DNA from: Fimbriimonadaceae bacterium
GTDB taxonomy: Bacteria; Armatimonadota; Fimbriimonadia; Fimbriimonadales; Fimbriimonadaceae
Assembly: GCA_022402505.1 (NCBI GenBank)
Contig: JAKRSE010000401.1
Coordinates: 1 to 5,310, forward strand
DNA length: 5,310 bases
Direction of reading: 5' to 3'
Shown here: in pieces, positions 1 to 5,310 of the stretch
How the letters are laid out: the number at the start of each line of letters is the position of its first letter
Numbering within the stretch: the stretch's first letter is position 1
Program-made: the position numbers and the translations under genes
The notes under the pieces: generated by a model
Told to the model about the DNA's origin: nothing
Databases searched by the model: none
What the model saw: the letters and a program-made list of their open reading frames with translations, nothing else

Positions 1-1310
1 ATGGCTTGCGCTCCGCTGCCGAACGCCCATTCGAGCAGAGCCTCCAGGCTGCGGCTCATCGCCGGACCGCTCCAGGTGGACTTTCCCACGAAGCGGTCCA
101 GCATCGCGGCGGACTCCGCCTCGGCTCGGGGGTCCTGAAGCGGAAACAGGGTGAGCAGGGCCGACGCCTGCTTGTATCCCTGGAAGGTATCGCCCGGATG
201 GGTCAGAAACGTGGTCCCGTCTCGGGGGAGTCGGAATCGAGCCTGCGGATCGACGGCCTGCACCAGGCGTTCGGCGGCCATGTTGGTGTAGAGGTCGTCG
301 TCTCCCGTCCAAGACTCGTCCGGCCCCATCACTCCCTGAAGGCTCCGCTCGCCGCCGACCGTGGGCTCTGATCGAAGCCGGTACCAGTTTCCGGCGGCCC
401 GGCGGATGCGGTTCACTCGGTCCGGATCGGCCAGGCCCAGCGCCGCGGCCCACTCCAGGCCAAGGACGACGGAGGCGGTCACATGCTCCTGGGATCGTTC
501 GTCCCCGGGGGCGGATTCCGAGCCGTCCTCGGCGGCGGTCCAGGGGTAGCGGATGGCATCCAGGACCCGGATCGGCTCGCCTGGGGTCCAGACGGGCCGG
601 CCGCGCCGCCTCTCCTCTCCCAGGCGGGGAAGCCCCTCCTCCCCGAGTTGGGATGCCAGGGCTCGAGCGGCGGACTCCGTTCTCAGGCGGAACTCCGGCA
701 CGGCTCGAGCGCGGCCAGGATCGAGGAGGGCGAGGGCCGGGAAGACCCAGACGTCGGCATCCCAGAAGACGCCCGGATAGCGGTCCGAGGTCGGGCCGAG
801 CGGCCGGAGCCCCTTCGGATTCCCCGGCTCGACCGCCCGCGAGAGGCGAAGGGTCAGGAAGTCCAGGGTGGCGCGGTCCTCGGCCGGACCATCGAGCCGA
901 ATCGCTCCGGCGAGGTCGTGGCCGACCCAGGCCGCTTCGCCGGCCGCCAGAAACGCGCCCCAGGCCGAGGGAGATCCGCCGGGAAGGATGACCGGTTCGT
1001 TCTGGTCAGGGTCGGTTCGCACCCAGGTTTCGCCACGACGGCCTCCCTTCTCCCATTCGATCCGGAGGGCTTCGCCGCTCGGAATGTATTCGGAGCTTCT
1101 CAGACTCGCCCCGGCAGGAATCGCCCGGTCGGCGGTGATCCAGATTCGACCGTTCGTGACTCCGGCCGGAGCCGGCGGAGGGACGGCGGCAGACTCCTCC
1201 TGAGCCGCAGGGCCGCCGCAGCCCGCCCCGAGGACCAGCAGCGCAGCCATGGCAAAATGGAAGGCATGGGTCGATCGGTGGTGATGGATGCAGGCGGCGT
1301 CGAGCTTCAT
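1..1310 (-). CDS. Glycoside hydrolase family 65 (acid trehalase / PGGHG-like) protein, putative lipoprotein; 3' end outside window
   Basis: The frame is open from ATG 1308-1310 to the window edge (436 codons, no stop), so the C-terminus is missing. Residues 1-30 look like a signal peptide: Lys/His/Arg-rich start, then a hydrophobic MAALLVLGAG run ending at Cys31, a loose lipobox that suggests membrane anchoring outside the cytoplasm. GH65 (alpha/alpha)6-barrel landmarks follow in order: a linker-like helical region at ~136-178, FWDADVWVFP at 182-191, RYPWTAAEDG at 254-263, QEHVTAS at 274-280, and GVMGPDE at 326-332, then DDDLYTN at 337-343. Glu332 in GPDE is the expected catalytic acid of the family. 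GH65 members hydrolyse or phosphorolyse alpha-glucosides such as trehalose, maltose, kojibiose or glucosyl-galactose; the substrate here cannot be read. The FWDADVW and PW.A forms resemble the hydrolase/ATHL1 branch more than the phosphorylases (inference). The part before the barrel is unusually short. ATG 1248-1250 is an alternative start but would leave the signal peptide without a charged N-region. Confidence 0.82.
   Translation of the reverse strand, partial: MKLDAACIHHHRSTHAFHFAMAALLVLGAGCGGPAAQEESAAVPPPAPAGVTNGRIWITADRAIPAGASLRSSEYIPSGEALRIEWEKGGRRGETWVRTDPDQNEPVILPGGSPSAWGAFLAAGEAAWVGHDLAGAIRLDGPAEDRATLDFLTLRLSRAVEPGNPKGLRPLGPTSDRYPGVFWDADVWVFPALALLDPGRARAVPEFRLRTESAARALASQLGEEGLPRLGEERRRGRPVWTPGEPIRVLDAIRYPWTAAEDGSESAPGDERSQEHVTASVVLGLEWAAALGLADPDRVNRIRRAAGNWYRLRSEPTVGGERSLQGVMGPDESWTGDDDLYTNMAAERLVQAVDPQARFRLPRDGTTFLTHPGDTFQGYKQASALLTLFPLQDPRAEAESAAMLDRFVGKSTWSGPAMSRSLEALLEWAFGSGAQA
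1251..1310. other. Divergent 5'-end junction between GH65 and hydrolase genes
   Basis: The minus-strand gene can start at 1310 or 1250, and the plus-strand hydrolase at 1257, 1266 or 1284. Depending on the pair chosen, the coding regions overlap by up to 54 bp or are separated by 6 to 33 bp. I see no AT-rich -10 box, clear -35 box or operator-like palindrome here, so promoters for both genes would have to lie inside the opposing coding sequence. Confidence 0.5.
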
Positions 1311-1934
1311 GGCTGGCTGGCGGAGGCGGATTCGCCCGGCCCGGCTGTGATTGTGATCCAGGAATGGTGGGGACTGGTCGGGCACATCCGCGATGTCGCC
1401 GACCGTTTCGCGCAGGCCCGAATCACGGCCCTCGCCCCCGACTTCTACCAGGGTCGGGCGACGGAGGAGCCGGATGAGGCCGGCTCCCTGATGATGGCGC
1501 TGGAAGTCCCGCATGCGGCGCAGGTGATCCAGGCGGCGGTCGGCCGGCTCGCCGAAGAACCGAAAGTGTCCGGCGGGATCGGCGTGGTCGGATTCTGCAT
1601 GGGGGGCAAGCTGGCGATGTACGCCGCCTGCCTCGCCCCGGAGATCCGAGCCTGCGTGAACTTCTATGGAATCCACCCCAACGTCCACCCGGATTACGCG
1701 AAGATGCCCGCCCTCCTCGGTCACTTTGCCGAAGAGGACGCCTACGCGGGCCCGGCGGAGGTCGCGGAGCTGAGCCGGACCCTGGCCGATCTGAACCGGC
1801 CGCACGAATTCCACACCTATCCGGGCACCAAGCACGCCTTCTTCAACTCGGATCGGCCTGCCGTCCACCATCCTGAGGCGGCCGAGCTGGCCTGGCAGCG
1901 GACCCTGGACTTCTTCCGGAAGAACCTGGCGTGA
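1257..1934 (+). CDS. Dienelactone hydrolase family protein (alpha/beta-hydrolase)
   Basis: This is a 225-residue cytoplasmic alpha/beta-hydrolase with no signal peptide, close to the usual ~230-residue length of dienelactone hydrolases. The family marks are present: QEWWG at 35-39 with Glu36, the nucleophile elbow GFCMGGK at 112-118 with Cys114, Asp161 in AEEDAYAG, and His193 in PGTKHAFFN. Cys114-Asp161-His193 forms a complete triad, and Glu36 is the residue that controls the nucleophile in characterised members. Classical enzymes open dienelactones to maleylacetate in chloroaromatic breakdown, but most genomic homologues have unknown ester or lactone substrates. No other aromatic-degradation gene is visible, so I do not assign clcD. 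The start is uncertain: ATGs at 1257, 1266 and 1284 are in frame. GGAAGG at 1259-1264 is too close to 1266 and too far from 1284. The frame stays open upstream to 483, but that part lies antisense to the GH65 gene. The gene overlaps the next by four bases. Confidence 0.9.
   Translation: MEGMGRSVVMDAGGVELHGWLAEADSPGPAVIVIQEWWGLVGHIRDVADRFAQARITALAPDFYQGRATEEPDEAGSLMMALEVPHAAQVIQAAVGRLAEEPKVSGGIGVVGFCMGGKLAMYAACLAPEIRACVNFYGIHPNVHPDYAKMPALLGHFAEEDAYAGPAEVAELSRTLADLNRPHEFHTYPGTKHAFFNSDRPAVHHPEAAELAWQRTLDFFRKNLA
1918..1922 (+). promoter_or_regulatory. Probable ribosome binding site for the flavin reductase gene
   Basis: GGAAG lies 8 bases before the GTG at 1931, inside the end of the hydrolase gene. 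It supports GTG 1931 as the real start, along with the GTGA stop/start overlap. Confidence 0.45.
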
Positions 1935-2542
1935 CCCTTCACGACTTCGAGGCCCTCTCGCCGGGCGCGATCTACGACCTGATGGCCGGGCTGATCGTGC
2001 CGCGTCCGATCGCCTTCGTCTCGACTCTCGGCCGCGATGGGAGCCGGAACCTGGCCCCGTTCAGCTACTTCATGCCCGGCGGAGTCAATCCTCCGACCCT
2101 CGCCTTCTGTCCGGTGCTGGACGCCGGCGGGACCCCCAAGGACACTCTCCGGAACATCCGGGAGACCGGCGAGTTTGTCGTCAACCTCGTCCATCGGTCG
2201 ATGGCCGAGGGGATGAACGCCACCGCCGCCTCGTTTCCGTCCGGCGAGTCTGAGTGGCCTGCAAGCGGCTTCACTCCGGTCGAATCCACCCGCGTCGCTC
2301 CGCCGGGCGTCGGCGAGAGTCGAGTCCGCTTCGAATGCATCCTGTTCGGCACCTTCCCGACCGGGGCGGAGGCCGGGGCAGGCACCGTGGTGGTCGGACG
2401 GATCCTGGCCTGCCATGCCGCCGAAGACCCGGGAATGCCGATCGCCCGGCTGGGGGCAAGCGGATACCTCGATCTGGCTGCGGAAGGGGGTGGAAAAGTC
2501 TTTGATCTTCCTCGTCCAGTCGTCCCGCCGAAGTCGTCTTAA
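1931..2542 (+). CDS. Flavin reductase family protein (FMN-binding split-barrel)
   Basis: This is a 203-residue soluble protein with a GTG start. The sequence follows the flavin_reduct/COG1853 pattern: VPRPIAFVSTLGRDG at 23-37, then NLAPFSYF at 40-47 (the FMN-binding strand-turn), PP.LAFCP around 54-61, KDTLRNIRETGEFVVNL at 70-86, GMNAT at 94-98, and IARLGASGYLDL at 171-182 near the C-terminus. Members bind FMN and use NAD(P)H either to supply reduced flavin to a partner or as oxidoreductases; neither substrate nor partner can be read here. The start codon shares GTGA with the stop of the dienelactone hydrolase gene, so the two are very probably co-transcribed and translationally coupled, perhaps acting on a common compound class. 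The tail after the GASGY block is short and Pro/Lys-rich. No frameshift or missing core motif is seen. Family assignment is firm; function is open. Confidence 0.88.
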   Translation: MTLHDFEALSPGAIYDLMAGLIVPRPIAFVSTLGRDGSRNLAPFSYFMPGGVNPPTLAFCPVLDAGGTPKDTLRNIRETGEFVVNLVHRSMAEGMNATAASFPSGESEWPASGFTPVESTRVAPPGVGESRVRFECILFGTFPTGAEAGAGTVVVGRILACHAAEDPGMPIARLGASGYLDLAAEGGGKVFDLPRPVVPPKSS

Positions 2543-2575
2543 GGTCGCCGGGGACCGTCTCTGGACCGCCACCCC
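2543..2575 (+). other. Short intergenic spacer before smc
   Basis: This 33-bp GC-rich gap carries GGACCG twice (2552-2557 and 2563-2568) and a 4-bp GGTC/GACC inverted pair (2543-2546 with 2553-2556). The pair is too short and lacks a T-run, so it is not a terminator. No convincing Shine-Dalgarno sequence precedes the smc ATG. Read-through from the flavin reductase gene is likely. Confidence 0.5.
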
Positions 2576-5310
2576 ATGAAGCTCAAGCGAGTCAAGATCT
2601 ACGGGTTCAAGACCTTTGCCGACAAGACGGAGGTCGATCTCCGCGGCAATGTGATTGCCGTTGTGGGTCCGAACGGGTGCGGCAAGTCGAACATCGTCGA
2701 TGCGGTTCTCTGGGGGCTGGGCGAGTCGAACTCCCGCGCCCTGCGAGCGCAGACCTCCCAGGAGGTGATCTTCAACGGCTCGGCTCGTCGGAAGCCCGTC
2801 GGCTTTGCCGAGGTCTCTCTGCTCTTCGACAATGAGGACGGCACCCTGCCGATCGATCTGGCGGAGGTCTCCATCTCCCGGCGGCTCACCCGCGCGGGCG
2901 AATCGACCTACCAGATCAACCGCCGCGACTGCCGGCTGAAGGACATCGCCGACCTCCTCGCCGACTCGGGCCTCGGGCGGGCCGGCTATGCCATCGTCGG
3001 GCAGAGCGAAATCGACCAGGCCCTCGCGGCTTCGGCCGGCAAGCGGAGGGCCTGGATCGACGAGGCGGCCGGCGTCATGCGCTACCGCCTGAGGCGTCAG
3101 GAGGCGAACCGTCGCCTGGAAGGAGCCCAGCGGAATCTGGATCGAATCCTGGACCTGCTCCGGGAGGTGGAAGCTCAGATCGGTCCGGTGGAAGAGGAGG
3201 CCAGGATCGCCCGCCAGGCCCGCGACCTCATGGACCGGCTGCGGTCGGTGGAGGTCGGGCATCTCGGCCGAGAGATCGCCCAGGCAGCCGCCGACCTGAA
3301 GGCCTTCGCGGACCGAAGCGACGGTGCGCGGACTCTGGCGGCGGAAGAGGAGGCCCTCCTGGCTCGGCTGTCAAAGACCTTGGAGGTTGCGGCGGCTCAC
3401 GCCGAAGCCCTTGAGGCGAGGATCGAAGCCGTCCGGACCCGGCGGAGCGAGGCGGCGACCCACCTGGAACGATGCCTCGCGGCCGAGCAGGTCCTGGCCG
3501 AGAGGCTGGAGGGTCTGGACCGGCTGGAGGCTCAGCTGGCCGGCGGGGACGACCTGGCCGCCCGACGAACCGAGGCCGAGGGCGATCTGGAGCAGTCCCG
3601 GCTGACTCTCGCGGCGGAGGAAGAGGCGTTCCGGGCCTTGGAAGAGGCGATGTCGGCCGGCGGTGCGGAGGCGGCCCGGCTCTCCCGGGAGCTTCGCGAG
3701 GCGGAAGCCGCCCTCGCCGAAGCCCGAAGGCGGGAGACGGCCCGGGAGCGGCACGAAGCGGAAGCGGCGCAGCGGCGTGATCGGCAGACCCACATTCAGG
3801 CGGAAATCGAAGGCATCCTGCGGTCTCTGCCGGAGATGCAGTCTGCGGTCGCCGAAGCCCGAGCCAGGCTCGACGAGCTGACCGGACAGGAACAGCAGCT
3901 TCAGACCCGAATCGATGGCCGAGAGCAGGAGCGGCGTGAGTTGGGGCGGTCGCTGGAAGAGCAGGCCCGAAGCTCGCATGGCAGGCTGGCGGAGATGGCT
4001 GCCTTGGAGGGGCGGATTCGCGGCCTCCAGGCGACCCTCGATTCTCACGATGGACTGACCCAGGGGGCTCGGGCGGTGATGGCGGCGATCGACCAGAACC
4101 TGCTGCCCGACGAGTATCGCCCGGTCGGGGAGGTCATCTCGGTCGAGGCCGATCTGGCCCAGGCGATCGAAACCGCACTCGGCGCCGCCGCCAACGACCT
4201 GATCTGCCCCGACGAGGGGGCGGCCAAGCAGGCGATCGAACTGCTGAAGCGGAATCGACTGGGACGGGCGACCTTCCAGCCCGTCACCCTGGTGAGGCCG
4301 CAGGGACCGGGAGCAGGAGCCGAGAACCTGGCGGGGCGTCGCGGCGTCGTGGGCTGGGCGGATCGCCTCGTCGGGGTCCACGCCGACTTCCGGCCCGTCA
4401 TCGAGAGCATCCTCGGGCGGGTTCTCATCGTCGAGACGCTGGACGACGGGCTCGAGCTGGCCAAGACCCGGGGCTGGAGTCGCCTGGTCACTCTGGACGG
4501 CGAGGTGATCCACGCTTCGGGGGCCGTATCCGGCGGCGCGGCGAAGAGTCAGGGCGTCGGCATGGTCCAGCGGCGGGCGGAGTTGGACGATCTTCTGGAG
4601 CAGGCGGAGCGGATGAAGCGCGAGCTCGACTCCGGCGGCGAGGCTCCGGCCCGCCTGGAAGAGCAGCGGCGCGAGCTTCGCCTGGCCCTGGATGCCGACC
4701 GAGCCGCCCTGGCCGATCTCCGCCAGGAGCTGGTCGAGGCCAAGACCTGGCATCACAGCCTGAAGCACGAGCTCGAGTCATCTGAAAGGGCCCGCACGCG
4801 GCTTCAGGAGGAGCTTGATCGCCTGACGGAGGCCTCGCGGACCGTGCCGGAGATGCCCGAGCGTCCGGCGTCGGAATGGGAGAACGAGAGGAACCGGATT
4901 CTCCAAGAGCTGGCCGCGCATCAGGCGGATTCGGCCCAGGCCTTGGCCCGACGCCGAGAGGCGGTGGACCGGACGCAGGAGGCTAGGGAGAAGCTTCGCG
5001 AAGCGGAACGCCGCATCTCTCGGTTGAAGGAGACGGAGGAGGGAAGGGAGAAGCGGGCCCACACTCTGGTTCAGGATCGGGAACGTCTGCGGGCGGAGCA
5101 GGTTCAGGCCGCGGGCAGAACGGCCGGGTCCAGGGAGCATCTGGCCGAACGGGAAAGGGAGCTTGAAGTCCTTGCCGAGGCCCGCCGGATCGCCGCCGCG
5201 AAATCGGCCATGCTTCGTGATCGCCAGGTCAAGGCCCGAGAGTCGTCGGCAGCGCAGGCTCAGATCCTCCACCAGGCCGAGCTTGGAATCGCGAAGGCCG
5301 AGGGCCGGGA
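2576..5310 (+). CDS. smc: Chromosome segregation ATPase SMC, C-terminal part outside window
   Basis: The frame is open from ATG 2576 to the window edge: 911 codons of an expected ~1170-1200. SMC dimers with ScpA/ScpB load on DNA and organise and separate sister chromosomes. The N-terminus is typical: KIYGFKTFADKTEV at 7-20, Walker A GPNGCGKS at 31-38 (Lys37), the R-loop region SRALRA, then IFNGSARRKP, Q-loop Gln143 in VGQSEID, and DEAAGV at 162-167. A long Glu/Ala/Arg/Leu-rich coiled coil follows to about 490. The hinge spans about 493-657, from GLTQGARAV through GEVIS and ending in the glycine-rich SGAVSGGAAK. The returning coiled coil occupies 658-911. The LSGGEK-type signature, Walker B and D-loop are not in the window. 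Domain spacing matches full-size bacterial SMC rather than Rad50, SbcC, RecN or MukB. The Cys in Walker A is a known SMC variant. The two long minus-strand open frames beneath this gene are shadows. Confidence 0.96.
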   Translation, partial: MKLKRVKIYGFKTFADKTEVDLRGNVIAVVGPNGCGKSNIVDAVLWGLGESNSRALRAQTSQEVIFNGSARRKPVGFAEVSLLFDNEDGTLPIDLAEVSISRRLTRAGESTYQINRRDCRLKDIADLLADSGLGRAGYAIVGQSEIDQALAASAGKRRAWIDEAAGVMRYRLRRQEANRRLEGAQRNLDRILDLLREVEAQIGPVEEEARIARQARDLMDRLRSVEVGHLGREIAQAAADLKAFADRSDGARTLAAEEEALLARLSKTLEVAAAHAEALEARIEAVRTRRSEAATHLERCLAAEQVLAERLEGLDRLEAQLAGGDDLAARRTEAEGDLEQSRLTLAAEEEAFRALEEAMSAGGAEAARLSRELREAEAALAEARRRETARERHEAEAAQRRDRQTHIQAEIEGILRSLPEMQSAVAEARARLDELTGQEQQLQTRIDGREQERRELGRSLEEQARSSHGRLAEMAALEGRIRGLQATLDSHDGLTQGARAVMAAIDQNLLPDEYRPVGEVISVEADLAQAIETALGAAANDLICPDEGAAKQAIELLKRNRLGRATFQPVTLVRPQGPGAGAENLAGRRGVVGWADRLVGVHADFRPVIESILGRVLIVETLDDGLELAKTRGWSRLVTLDGEVIHASGAVSGGAAKSQGVGMVQRRAELDDLLEQAERMKRELDSGGEAPARLEEQRRELRLALDADRAALADLRQELVEAKTWHHSLKHELESSERARTRLQEELDRLTEASRTVPEMPERPASEWENERNRILQELAAHQADSAQALARRREAVDRTQEAREKLREAERRISRLKETEEGREKRAHTLVQDRERLRAEQVQAAGRTAGSREHLAERERELEVLAEARRIAAAKSAMLRDRQVKARESSAAQAQILHQAELGIAKAEGR

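Noticed and set aside
6..371. Plus-strand open frames at the left end (6-371, 361-549, 553-780, 653-991, 868-1203).
   Set aside because: All are shadows of the minus-strand GH65 gene, whose GPDE, FWD and linker motifs are in a single uninterrupted frame.
483..1256. Long plus-strand open frame continuous with the hydrolase, suggesting an N-terminal extension of about 258 residues.
   Set aside because: It lies antisense to clear GH65 motifs, has low-complexity Arg/Gly/Pro composition with no recognisable domain, and the hydrolase fold is complete from about residue 8.
2543..2556. Possible hairpin GGTC/GACC after the flavin reductase stop as a terminator.
   Set aside because: The stem is only 4 bp and no T-run follows.
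1817..3262. A 481-codon minus-strand open frame spanning the hydrolase end, the flavin reductase and the smc start.
   Set aside because: It crosses three well-supported genes on the opposite strand and shows no domain; long antisense frames are expected at this GC content.
3410..3900. Recurrent short GCCGAAGCCCGA-like and GAGGCG-like sequences within smc, possible DNA repeats.
   Set aside because: They are irregular in spacing and follow from repeated Ala-Glu-Ala-Arg codons in the coiled coil.
3371..4768. A 465-codon minus-strand open frame under smc.
   Set aside because: It is rich in Leu/Arg/Gly/Pro/Gln with no motif and is the complement of the coiled-coil and hinge codons; the plus-strand SMC hinge is unmistakable.

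Overview
The window is about two-thirds G+C and is densely coded. It holds four genes: one on the minus strand at the left, and three on the plus strand reading away from it. The two outermost genes run off the window ends. The organism is a high-GC bacterium. The smc-type N-terminus (for example IVGQSEID followed by a WIDEAAGV block, and GESNSRALRA after the Walker A helix) reminds me of SMC proteins from Armatimonadota, of the Fimbriimonas type. That is recall without alignment and should be treated as a weak hypothesis.

Left part (1-1310, minus strand): the first ~436 codons of an exported, probably lipid-anchored, glycoside hydrolase family 65 protein. Its open frame covers the whole left end, so that region is not a gene desert. 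The plus-strand open frames lying over it are shadows.

Middle (1257-2542, plus strand): a dienelactone hydrolase family alpha/beta-hydrolase with a complete Cys-Asp-His triad, followed by an FMN-binding flavin-reductase-like protein. The two overlap by four bases (GTGA), which indicates an operon with coupled translation. The hydrolase and the GH65 gene have head-to-head 5' ends that are 6 bp apart or overlap by up to 54 bp, depending on the GH65 start. There is therefore almost no free promoter space.

Right part (2576-5310, plus strand): after a 33-bp gap comes a chromosome-segregation SMC ATPase. The N-terminal ATPase half, first coiled coil, hinge and most of the return coiled coil are present. 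The C-terminal half-head (signature motif and Walker B) lies beyond the window.

The three plus-strand genes are closely packed and may be co-transcribed, but no shared pathway is evident. The hydrolase and flavin reductase are generic metabolic enzymes of unknown substrate, and smc is a housekeeping gene. I see no RNA genes, mobile elements, CRISPR arrays, convincing terminators or promoters. I found no sign of an undescribed multi-gene system. The points most worth a second look are the overlapping divergent starts and the GH65 protein with its shortened N-terminal domain and altered PWE motif.
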